A DNA stretch of 64,000 nt from Schistocerca nitens (lineage: Eukaryota; Arthropoda; Insecta; Orthoptera; Acrididae): positions 1,049,358,432 through 1,049,422,431 of the forward strand of contig NC_064614.1 of NCBI RefSeq assembly GCF_023898315.1, read 5' to 3'. Made by a program: the position numbers and the translations under genes. Of this stretch, positions 12,455-23,062 are shown one piece after another (position 1 is the first letter of the stretch; each line of letters starts with the position of its first letter). The notes under the pieces are model-generated. The model saw nothing but the letters and a program-made list of their open reading frames with translations. It had not been told where the DNA came from and made no database searches.

Positions 12455-12638
12455 ATCACATTTTTGAGGTGATGATGTTTGTGGACAATTCGGTTGACTA
12501 TACGCATCCACATTCTGTTATTGACAACTGGCAAGTCATTCAAGAAGTTGTCAGGAAAAGTGGTATGAAGTACAGAGTCATAGCACCACCTGGCCAAGTT
12601 AAGGAAACTGTTGAAAAGAATAAGGATGCAGTGAAAAG
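12455..12638 (+). CDS. MTIF2: MTIF2 exon: N-terminal domain and linker to the GTPase domain
   Basis: Acceptor TTCTGAAAG ends at 12454. The first two bases complete GAT from the previous phase-1 exon, giving Asp then HIFEVMMFVDN, where the human protein has TDYVYEALLNTD. The exon continues through IQEVVRKSGMKY and ends in NKDAVKR-type basic sequence before donor GTACAA at 12639 (phase 2). In the family this segment packs before the G domain and helps 30S/28S subunit binding. Confidence 0.92.
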
Positions 12639-14529
12639 GTACAAATGTTTCTCTGTGTGTAATTTAGATATCAACATTTAGCATTTCTTTGTCAGACTAT
12701 TTTTTTTATTTATTGGAACTTGCTAAACATTTATGTTTGTTATGATTATGATCTATTGAAAGTGACGTTGAGAACGTAATGACACATGCACACAGGCAAT
12801 TAACTACAGGTATTATTTTCTTCTGCAGGCCTTTGACCTTCACTATTTATACTAGTTTTCTGTACCTGTAATTATGTCAATGGTACTTGGAACTGTAAAC
12901 ATCTTTTGCCTTCAGAAAAAAATTAAGAGATGAATTCTGTGATGTTGATAGGATGTGGTGAATATTTAGCTAAGACACATTGATTTCATGTGGCAACTGT
13001 GTGCACATGCTGGTAAATGGATCAACCAAGGCCTATATCTAATGGACCATCTGGTGAATAGTGGCAGCTCAACGATCTCAGCACAGAGACTAGCTGTGGG
13101 GCTGGTCCGTTAGGCACCTGAGGCAAGCCTTATTTCCTGGTTATGGATAACATTATGTTCATCAGAAATGTTGGTCTTTTTGATCCATGCCCTTGCCACC
13201 ATAATCCAATAGAGAATACACAACAGCCTTATAAAACTGAAAGAGAAATATTGTGCTTCGCAAGTACATGAAGCTAAGCTACTCCTATTTGTGTATTTAT
13301 GTGTCTATCTATCAGATATGTGGGACCATGCAATCCACCACTTTATAATCATTAAAAAAGTCCCTTTACAGAAAGCTGATTAGAAAGTTTGTAAACAAAA
13401 GAACTAAGAAAACACAAAAAAATTGTGTGAGAGTATACAAATAAATAACATATTACACAGAAAAGTTGTCATTTACTGGAAGGAACTCCTGTACAATGTA
13501 GTTAGTGCCACAAGGGAACGTTTCAACTTGGATGTGAATGCTTGGGTTTTATCACCCTGGATTTCCAGTTCTGATGGAACCCTGTTGAAAATGAAACCTG
13601 TTACACACTGCAAACGTTTCTGTACTATGTTTCAGAAAGTGTTGAGGTTGTTTTCCTTCATAGTATTCACTGAGCAGTATTGCAGTTTCTTTTAAATGTA
13701 TCAACATTGTCAACATCAAATCTTGTGATAGAATATGTGTACACCATGACAGAATTCTGAGACACCTGAACAACAGTCTACACAAAATTTGCAAACTGAC
13801 AACACAGTTGAGTCTTACCACCCATTTCTGGGCTAAGAATGTTCTTAGTGAGTGCCCAGAGTTAGTGCAAAATACAGCACCATACAAGAGTTACCGTAAG
13901 TGAAGTAAACATTCCTTCGCGTTTCAGTGATGGAAATGTGGAGAGCATTGTTGTGAAGATGGCAGCATTCACTTTCGGTAAACGTGATACTTCCATGAAA
14001 AATGTAGTAGAAAAGTTCTGGCAGAATGTAAATAATTTAGGAGTAAAGGAGGCCACTCGCCAAATTGCAGGTGTGTGTATTTGTTCTCAAACTCAACAAA
14101 GGATTTATTCGAAAATATGGCAAGTTTTCATTCGCTTTTGTTTGTGCCTTTCTCACTGCTTCTGCTATTCAGTGAGTGGTCTCCTTTAGTCCTAGATTAT
14201 TTGCACACTTCTAAGAAAGTCTTTCGTCTATCCTCAACTGTGAGAATTTAAAATGTTCAACTTCACTGGCAGACTACCTCGGGATACTAAAATTCTGCTT
14301 TTACAGGAGTCCCATGTTGGATACAGTATGAATTACATTCTGTTTCAGTTAACTGTTAATCTGTTCTCTGAAAGCCATGTGCTGATTTTACAGACTACCA
14401 CATTAGTTGCATCATTTATATTATGTTCTACATCTTTCACAATAACACTAGTGACAGCTGCAAGGAGAAAAATACCAGGTGTTGAAGTATGAAACTGGAA
14501 TTTGGTTACAATAATTAGACATCTTTTGT
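12639..14529. other. First part of MTIF2 intron 3, unassigned
   Basis: No recognised gene or element. One exon-like patch at about 13929-14070 (MAAFTFGKRDTSMKNVVEKF onwards, ending at a GTGTGT donor-like site after a TTTCAG acceptor-like site) is discussed as a finding. It is not conserved with any IF2 segment. Confidence 0.4.
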
Positions 14530-14987
14530 TTGAAACTGCAGCAGGCTATGAACGCCACATCAAAAAATTCTTCTTTTGAAGTGAACCAGTCAGTGAACCA
14601 TTTTTGTACATTTTCATATGAATAGAAGCGTTGTCCAGCGAGAGTGTATCACAGTGATGCAAATAGATGATAATCGAATGGAGCCAAGTCTGGAGAATAA
14701 GCCGCATAACTGATCACCTCGATCGTTTCCCTGACCCATTTTGATTTTTTGGTGGGGCGTTATCATGGAGCAATATGACTTTGTGTTGCCTTTGTCCATA
14801 TTCTGGTCTTTTTTCACATAATGCTTGACTTAAACCAATCATTTGCTGTTGGTAGTGATCAGTGTTAATGGCTTCACCGGTTTTTAGCAGCTCATAATAG
14901 ATGACACTCTTCTGATGCCCCCAAACACAGAGCATTGTCTTCCAAAGTGGTTTGGTCTTGCAGTGGATGCCCATGATTTACTATGCT

Positions 14988-17900
14988 TGTTGTTGTTGTT
15001 GTGGTCTTCAGTCCTGAGACTGGTTTGATGCAGCTCTCCATGCTACTCTATCCTGTGCAAGCTTCTTCATCTCCCAGTACCTACTGCAACCTACATCCTT
15101 CTGAATCTGCTTAGTGTATTCATCTCTTGGTCTCCCCCTACGATTTTTACCCTCCACGCTGCCCTCCAATACTAAATTGGTGATCCCTTGATGCCTCAGA
15201 ACATGTCCTACCAACCGATCCCTTCTTCTGGTCAAGTTGTGCCACAAACTCCTCTTCTCCCCAATTCTATTCAATACCTCCTCATCAGTTATCTGATCTA
15301 CCCATCTAATCTTCAGCATTCTTCTGTAGCACCACATTTCGAAAGCTTCTATTCTCTTCTTGTCCAAACTATTTACCGTCCATGTTTCACTTCCATACAT
15401 GGCTACACTCCATACAAATACTTTCAGAAATGACTTCCTGACACTTAAATCTATACTCGATGTTAACAAATTTCTCTTCTTCAGAAACGTTTTCCTTGCC
15501 ATTGCCAGTCTACATTTTATATCCTCTCTACTTCGACCATCATCAGTTATTTTGCTCCCCAAATAGCAAAACTCCTTTACTACTTTAAGTGTCTCATTTC
15601 CTAATCCAATACCCTCAACATCACCCGACTTAATTCGACTACATTCCATTATCCTCGTTTTGCTTTTGTTGATGTTCATCTTATATCCTCCCTTCAAGAC
15701 ACCATCCATTCCGTTCAACTGCTCTTCCAAGTCCGGAATTACAATGTCATCGGCGAACCTCAAAGTTTTTATTTCTTCTCCATGGATTTTAATACCTACT
15801 CCGAATTTTTCTTTTGTTTCCTTTACTGCTTGCTCAATATGCAGATTGAATAACATCGGGGAGAGGCTACAACCCTGTCTTACTCCCTTCCCAACCACTG
15901 CTTCCCTTTCATGTCCTTCGACTCTTATAACTGCCATCTGGTTTCTGTACAAATTGTAAATAGCCTTTCGCTCCCTGTATTTTACCCCTGCCACCTTTAG
16001 AATTTGAAGGAGAGTATTCCAGTCAACATTGTCAAAAGCTTTCTCTAAGTCTACAAATGCTAGAAACGTAGGTTTGCCTTTCCTTAATCTTTCTTCTAAG
16101 ATAAGTCGTAAGGTCAGTATTGCCTCACGTGTTCCAGTATTTCTACGAAATCCAAACTGATCTTCCCCGAGGTCGGCTTCTACCTGTTTTTCCATTCGAC
16201 TGTAAAGAATTCGTGTTAGTATTTTGCAGCTGTGGCTTATTAAACTTATTGTTCGGTAGTTTTCACATCTGTCAACACCTGCTTTCTTTGGGATTGGAAT
16301 TATTATATTCTTCTTGAAGTCTGAGGGTATTTCGCCTGTTTCATACATCTTGCTCACCAGATGGTAGAGTTTTGTCAGGACTGGCTCTCCCAAGGCCGTC
16401 AGTAGTTCCAATGGAATGTTGTCTACTCCCGGGACCTTGTTTCGACTCAGGTCTTTCAGTGCTCTGTCAAACTCTTCATGCACTATCGTATCTCCCATTT
16501 CGTCTTCATCTACATCCTCTTCCATTTCCATAATATTGTCCTCAAGTACATCGCCCTTGTATAGACCCTCTATATACTCCTTCCACCTTTGTGCCTTCCC
16601 TTCTTTGCTTAGAACTGGGTTGTCATCTGAGCTCTTGATATTCATACAAGTGGTTCTCTTCTCTCCAAAGGTCTCTTTAATTTTCCTGTAGGCAGTATCT
16701 ATCTTACCCCTAGTGAGACAAGCCTCTACATCCTTACATTTGTCCTCTAGCCATCCCTGCTTAGCCATTTTGCACTTCCTGTCGATCTCATTTTTGAGAC
16801 GTTTGTATTCCTTTTTGCCTGCTTCATTTACTGCATTTTTATATTTTCTCCTTTCATCAATTAAATTCAATATTTCTTCTGTTACCCAAGGATTTATACT
16901 AGCCCTCGTCTTTTTACCTACTTGATCCTCTGCTGCCTTCACTACTTCATCCCTCAAAGCTACCCATTCTTCTTCTACTGTATTTCTTTCCCCCATTCCT
17001 GTCAATTGTTCCCTTATGCTCTCCCTGAAACTCTGTACAACCTTTGGTTCTTTCAGTTTATCCAGGTCCCATCTCCTTAAATTCCCACCTTTTTGCAGTT
17101 TCTTCAGTTTTAATCTACAGGTCATAACCAATAGATTGTGGTCAGAGTCCACATCTGCCCCTGGAAATGTCTTACAATTTAAAACCTGGTTCCTAAATCT
17201 CTGTCTTACCATTATATAATCTATCTGATACCTTTTAGTATCTCCAGGGTTCTTCCATGTATACAACCTTCTATCATGATTCTTAAACCAAGTGTTAGCT
17301 GTTATTAAGTTGTGCTCTGTGCAAAATTCTACCAGGCGGCTTCCTCTTTCATTTCTTAGCCCCAATCCATATTCACCTACTACGTTTCCTTCTCTCCCTT
17401 TTCCTACACTTGAATTCCAGTCACCCATGACTATTAAATTTTCGTCTCCCTTCACTATCTGAATAATTTCTTTTATTTCATCATACATTTCTTCAATTTC
17501 TTCGTCATCTGCAGAGCTAGTTGGCATATAAACTTGTACTACTGTAGTAGGTGTGGGCTTCGTATCTATCTTGGCCACAATAATGCGTTCACTAAGCTGT
17601 TTGTAGTAGCTTACCCACGTTCCTATTTTCCTATTCATTATTAAACCTACTCCTGCATTACCCCTATTTGACTTTGTGTTTATAACCCTGTGGTCACCTG
17701 ACCAGAAGTCTTGTTCCTCCTACCACCGAACTTCACTAATTCCCGCTATATCTAACTTTAACCTATCCATTTCCCTTTTCAAATTTTCTAACCTACCTGC
17801 CCGATTAAGGGATCTGACATTCCACGCTCCGATCCGTAGAACACCAGTTTTCTTTCTCCTGATAACGACATCCTCTTGAGTAGTCCCCGCCCGGAGATCC

Positions 17901-18265
17901 GAATGGGGGACTATTTTTCCTCCAGAATATTTTACCCAAGAGGACGCCATCATCATTTAATCATACAGTAAAGCTGCATGCCCTCGGGAAAAATTACGGC
18001 CGTAGTTTCCCCTTGCTTTCAGCCGTTCGCAGTACCAGCACAGCAAGGCAGTTTTGGTTATTGTTACAAGGCCAGATCAGTCAATCATCCAGACTGTTGC
18101 CCTTGCAACTACTGAAAAGGCTGCTGCCCCTCTTCAGGAACCACACGTTTGTCTGGCCTCTCAACAGATACCCCTCCGTTGTGGTTGTACCTACGGTACG
18201 GCTATCTGTATCGCTGAGGCACGCAAGCCTCCCCACCAACGGCAAGGTCCATGGTTCATGGACCT
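14988..18265 (-). mobile_element. RTE-type non-LTR retrotransposon, near full length, inside the mariner
   Basis: The element ends on the minus strand in a short CAA repeat tail (plus-strand TTGTTGTTGTTGTTG at 14989-15003), typical of RTE-clade 3' ends. Its 5' untranslated region covers about 17960-18265. Flanks share CTATGCTT (14982-14989 and 18263-18272 region), a probable target-site duplication of at least 8 bases. Removing the element rejoins the mariner reading KH-SKSW. It inserted opposite to MTIF2. Confidence 0.85.
15008..17956 (-). pseudogene. RTE ORF: AP endonuclease, reverse transcriptase and C-terminal domain, one in-frame stop
   Basis: The frame is open from 17956 to 15008 except for one TAG at 17720-17722, so about 980 codons are interrupted once. 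The endonuclease begins LRIGAWNVRSLN (about 17840) and continues with VVQVYMPTSS, VMGDWNSSVG and SDHNLLV near 17130. RT motifs are NKVPGVDNIPLELL, YRTISLISHSCKILTRIL, DQFGFRRNTGTREAIL, FVDLEKAFDNVDW, GVRQGCSLSPMLFNLHIE and RFADDIVI. The C-terminal part has RRMLKIRWVDQITDEEVL and RRGRPRDEYTKQIQKDVG. Compared with the copy at 33562-34672 it lacks about six codons just after FADDIVI. The stop plus that deletion suggest an inactive but young copy. Confidence 0.9.
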
Positions 18266-18949
18266 ATGCTTAGGATTCTCAAAATATATCCATTTTTCAG
18301 CACCTGCCGCTATTCAATGGAGAAACAACTTTCTTTTGCATCTGGCGAGCAGCATTTCCCAAATGGTCTTTTGATTTGTTGGCTATCTTTCATTCAGTTC
18401 ATACAGAACCCATTTTCCAACTTTCTGCAGCTTTCCCTTAGCTTTCAACAAAAGAGAAATGGCTTTCTATATCACAATCAATTGTTCCATGTGTTCCTGT
18501 TGAGTTTGAGTATCATCTTCATTCAATAAAGCCTGCAATTTGTTCTCTTCAAACTTTTTCGGTGGTTTCCCACACTCATTGTTTCCCCCATCAAAATCAA
18601 CACGTTTGAATTTTTTGAACCACTCAAAACACTGTGTTTTCCCAAGAGAATGTTCACCAAAAACTTCAGCAAGCATTCGAAATGATTCTGTTGCAGTTTT
18701 CGTCAAATGATAACAGAAAACCTATGCTGCCCACAAATCATAATTTGTAGGCACTAAACTTGACATGTTTATGGGTTTGTAACAGTTACCGATATATGGA
18801 ACTTGGGTTACTGTGTGTTGACATTTGTCATCAGCTGTTACAGGAAGCAGATGGCGCTGCAGATGCGGTCTCAGGAGCCGTACACTGATGGCTTGCACCA
18901 TCTATAGGGAAATTCTGGTTTGATACTTCTACACCTGGTATATAAAAAT

Positions 18950-19300
18950 AACAAACTCAGAACAGAACTCTGTAACATCCTCCGCTTTACATCGTCCAAG
19001 TCAACTCCAAATCATTACTCTATTTGTTGACTGGCTGTCCGCCTTCTGCCTCCTACTTTCCAGCTAAGAAGTGAGTCATTGTTGAGTATTTTCCTAATGC
19101 CATAATGTTGCAACGTATGCAGAACTATTGCATGGTCCACACAATCAAATGCTTTTGCCAATTTTCTTGACACATTCAAAAACACTGGTAGGGAAGAAAT
19201 TTGCTGGTAATTGTCTACATTATCCCTTTCACCCATTTTATAAAGTGGTTTCATTAATGAGAATTTGTCTGTTAGGAAACAGACCAAATGGGAAAGACAA
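18950..19300 (-). pseudogene. Jockey-like reverse transcriptase fragment with an internal deletion
   Basis: Minus strand reads PLYKMGERDNVDNYQQISSL followed by PVFLNVSRKLAKAFDCVDHA, so RT motif 1 (GDRxxxxNYRPISLL in the intact copy at 24835-24900) is joined almost directly to the catalytic motif A (LSKAFDCVNHE). About 60-70 residues between them are missing. Same family as the elements at 22790-26400 and 51590-57625 (compare PLYKMGERDNVHNFRPIS at about 53110). Confidence 0.7.
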
Positions 19301-21373
19301 CATTACAGTGGTGACTGAGTGCAGAATGTCTGTCCCTTATGTGTGCTAAACATGTCAGCTTGAAATCAAATAAGAATAGGGTTGCTCTAATTCTCTTCCA
19401 CTGTCCACTGGGACAGAAGGATATTAGCAATTAAATATAATGCACTTTTGATGAAATAAGTGATACAAATATATTTGGCATAGTTTTAATGTGAAATACT
19501 TTGTGATAAATTACAATTTAGATTTTATTATACCTATTGTACCTTTGTGATGAATGTACAGGGTCGAGGTATTTCAACAGTTTGTCGTGGGGGATGGATG
19601 TATAGAAAAGGAATTCTGTGTCGTGTTCACTTTGATCCGTTTCATTGAAGGAAATTCTCTGGTGTGTTCATCTCTAAATGCTGTTTCCCATTTTGTTGAC
19701 ATGGCCTTAAAAATGTTAGATATTGATAACAATGATCATTTACCAGAATATCAGACTGAATGTGATGGATTCCTACAGGCTCTTCTTAAAATACAGAACA
19801 TTGAACAAGATTCTTTCCAATATTCCAATGGAATGGAAAGAAGTAGCACCAGAAGCATATAGAAAGTATCGATAATGCAATTGATAATATATGAGTCTCG
19901 ACTATTATAATTGATTGTAGTTTGAGGAGATTGGGGAGGTGTTTAAACTGTATTTCCTTGCCATCTATGTAAAGGGATTATTTTTTAAAACTCTGGGACT
20001 TCTGCTCAGCCAGTTGGGATATTATTTACACCACTCAAATCTGGACAATCAAGGTTTTCTGGGACATATGGCAACCCTACATAAGAGCCATCAGATATCT
20101 CGCCCATTCTCCCACATTTGGAATACTGTCACTCATTTTCAAAGAAGGTGGACTAAGTAGAGGTTGTGAATAATGCTGTGTTGGTGGATGAGCCAAATGT
20201 TGTGGACTTGTCCACAAATAAAGAGCACTGTACTGGGACTCTTCTGTCGACATAATACTGTTAATGATGACAGAGAAGAAGGTGATACTTGACACCTGTG
20301 TGGAAAACGTTTTTTCTACTTAACCCCGTCTGACAGGACTTACAAGTAAATATCTGAAATAATGCTGATGCGAGGCAGGAAAAACTATAAAAACATTAGT
20401 TGATGTCCTCATAAGCCTCATTGATGAAGATACCTGACGACATTATGGCTGCAAGTAATGCAGTAGGCCTTCTCAAGACAAAATATGTGCAAATTTTGGA
20501 AGCACTTGTTACATGTACTGTTATTGGATTCTCGTAAAGTCATTGCCAGTGTATACACTCCCTCTTTTCTGTTTACTGTTCTCATTAATGTGATACAAAA
20601 AATTCTGTCTCAAAACTTGTGTAACAGAAGTAATCAACGCCTTGCAGCTACAAAAAATTCCATTTTTATTACTGCTGTAGATGGAGAGATGTCACACACA
20701 CTTTCTGAGTTTGTTGATTTTAGACTTCATTTCTGTAATAAGGAATCTCATTGAAGATATTTGCAAGGGAGTCTGACTAATCTGTTTTCATAATGTTATA
20801 GTCCGTATTTACAACTAAATGAAAGGCATTTCTTTTTTGCTGTGTGTGTCTCACTTCTTTTATTTGTGAAGCATCTTCAGTGACCTGTTTTATATTTGTT
20901 TTATGTATATAAAAATGTGTTATATATTAGTTACAAGTATGTTACTATTACTACATCTTCTTTTCTTATTCTCTTGTTTTTCGGGTTGGGAACAACTTCT
21001 GCAATGAAAGTTTCTTGAGGTTAAATTATTATTTGGTGTTACTTGCCATTTTCAAAGTTGTTAATCCATGTGTGTCGTCATGGAGATGTATTTCTCGGTT
21101 CCCATGCCCAAAATAGGCGATTTTTGATGTTTTTTTGACCACATTTACTTGAGCACTTCACTTCCAATTTTCACTATGTATTGAATGTGTGCGTTTACAG
21201 TGTGTAGTGTTACCAACTGTTAGCATGCGTTTATTCTTCATCTTCTGTTGGTATTGTGGTGTATGTTGTTTTGTGTGTGTGTGTGTTTTGCTTTAATGAA
21301 AAAGTACAAGTATGTAAATATGTATTTATCTTTCAGGAGACTCTGTAATCTGATGTGTCTGTTAATTTTACAG
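19301..21373. other. Rest of MTIF2 intron 3, unassigned
   Basis: Contains a plus-strand ORF at 19554-19862 and another at 20485-20754 that I do not recognise, plus a purine/pyrimidine-rich run close to the exon 4 acceptor (GTGTGTGTGTG at about 21272-21284). Nothing shows these ORFs are expressed. Confidence 0.4.
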
Positions 21374-21534
21374 TCCTCCACCAGACCCATCAGTTTTAGT
21401 GAAACGACCACCTGTAGTGACTGTAATGGGTCATGTTGACCATGGTAAAACAACATTGCTGGATGCCTTGCGTCATACGTCAGTAGTTGAGTCTGAATTC
21501 GGAGGCATCACACAACATATTGGAGCCTTTTCAG
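21374..21534 (+). CDS. MTIF2: MTIF2 exon: G1 (P-loop) and G2/switch I of the GTPase domain
   Basis: Acceptor TTTTACAG ends at 21373; the first base completes the split codon (phase 2 to 1). It encodes [15 protein letters not shown], then the P-loop [18 protein letters not shown] and the switch I segment [10 protein letters not shown], both diagnostic for the IF2/EF-G family of translational GTPases. Donor is GTACTT at 21535, phase 1. The preceding intron is 8735 bases and holds the mariner/RTE nest. Confidence 0.97.
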
Positions 21535-21887
21535 GTACTTTGTATCCTTAATAGCTGTTTACATTTGTAACCGCTTTTTGTTATTTTAATTTTTGTTTTA
21601 TATTATCTGTAGAATTTCTTTAACTGCTTGATGCATCTGCATTCATTATTGCACATTTGGCAATATTGTAACCCTTTCTGACATGAATTTGGTGCAATTT
21701 CATGGGATCGGAAGACCAAGCATTGTTACTTGAATGCTATTTTCTGAAAACATATCATTGTATATCACGGGACTTCTGTTTGAAAGAAGAAGTGGGGTTC
21801 AAATCCTCCCCCATCCATCCAGATTTTGCATTTTGTGTTTCCCTAAACTGATAACATGAATGCTGGAAATTTTCTTCTCTATCCTCA

Positions 21888-21891
<4 letters not shown>

Positions 21892-21927
<36 letters not shown>

Positions 21928-21938
21928 AGGGGGGGGGG

Positions 21939-21985
<47 letters not shown>
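21892..21985. repeat. Compound microsatellite (TG)n-(G)n-(GA)n
   Basis: A run of TG dinucleotides to about 21926, then roughly a dozen G, then GA dinucleotides to about 21985. The ORF drawn through it (polyCys-Val, polyGly, poly Arg-Glu) is only the translated repeat. Confidence 0.95.
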
Positions 21986-21987
<2 letters not shown>

Positions 21988-22789
21988 AGGGGTGTGTGTA
22001 TGGATGCAGGCAACTAACAGAAAATTTAAAATTTTACTAGAGCTTTGAATCGAGAGGCATGCAATTAAAAAGAATGAAACAGAATAAAAACTGAGGAATA
22101 TGCAAATACATATCTGTTGTCAAAAAGTGTTTAGAAGAGTAACATAGAATAAATCAAGAATTTAGTTGAAATTAAAATTGTGAAGTTGTAGAGCAGCTGC
22201 AAGTTGCACGTAACCTTTTTTGTATTTTTGTGTGTTCCATACAACCAGCACTAGCATCTTCAGATTTCAACTTACAAGATGATAAATTAAATTATGTAGC
22301 TGAGGGCCTATATTACAAATATTGGGCTGTATATGACACTGCTGTCATGCATAAAATGGAAAAAGTTGGTTAGATACATTCTAAGATTAAACAGCAGTAC
22401 ATATCATTTTAGATAACATGTAAAATCTAAGGTAATGGAATTATTATTATTATTATTAAGGATTAAAAATGGAAGTGATACAAAAATTTTATGAGATTCA
22501 GAGGGTGAAAAAAGAACATAATTATATGAAGAAACAATTTTTGATATTGATCACTTACTAATCATTTGTATTATTTTCTTTTATATATGTTTTTAAACAA
22601 ATACATTATCTGTAGTACCATTATTGTTTACAATGTATGGTAATTTTTATACCTCATTAATACTGCTAGCAATTTGGAATCAGTAAGTGATCATTCCAGT
22701 ACATTCTTAATATGACTTAAATTTCTCTAGGTGTCTGTTACAGTGAAATACTGTAAAATGTTGCTTAATAGCTATAATTATAGACTGAT
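21986..22789. other. MTIF2 intron 4, sequence before the Jockey-like element
   Basis: A/T-rich, with a short (ATT)n run at about 22441-22460. No gene seen. Confidence 0.5.
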
Positions 22790-23062
22790 AATTAGTACAG
22801 TAAACCAGGTGGGAGTGGGGGGCCATAAATAAAATCCCAACAGGAAAGGGAAGGGGAAACTGGCTGGGGTAATAGCAGGAAATTTAAGGGGGGGGGGGGG
22901 GGGAGGCACTGCCATGAATGGTAAAATACCAGTGGTTACAGGTGTTGGAGCAGCACCTTTTTTAGGATAGGTAAGACAGAAAGATGTCAAGTTCTACGAG
23001 AGGTCAGGATTGAAACAAATCTTCAGTTTAGGAAAGAAATTAAACAGCACAATTCTAGCACA

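Larger units (their letters stand above)
14530..18860 (-). mobile_element. Mariner-like transposon (irritans-type), split by an RTE element
   Basis: The minus-strand transposase is in two blocks. The upstream block at about 18770-18266 starts near MSSLVPTNYDLWAA, then reads ESFRMLAEVFGEHSLGKTQ, FEWFKKFKRVDFD, GKPPKKFEENKLQALLNEDD and finally KWIYFENPKH. The downstream block, from about 14987, resumes with SKSWASTARP, then VIYYELLKTGEAINTDHY and KVILLHDNAPP at about 14760. These match the irritans-subfamily mariner order (HTH, then WI-NPK-RKSW, then YYELL, then LLHDN). Frameshifts and stops make it inactive. Outer ends are approximate because I did not locate both terminal repeats. Confidence 0.8.

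Noticed and set aside
21860-22048. ORF rich in Cys-Val, Gly and Arg-Glu
   Set aside because: Translated microsatellite only.
22441-22460. Possible repeat array or CRISPR-like spacing in the AT-rich introns
   Set aside because: Only simple trinucleotide runs; no regularly spaced direct repeats, and the genome is eukaryotic.
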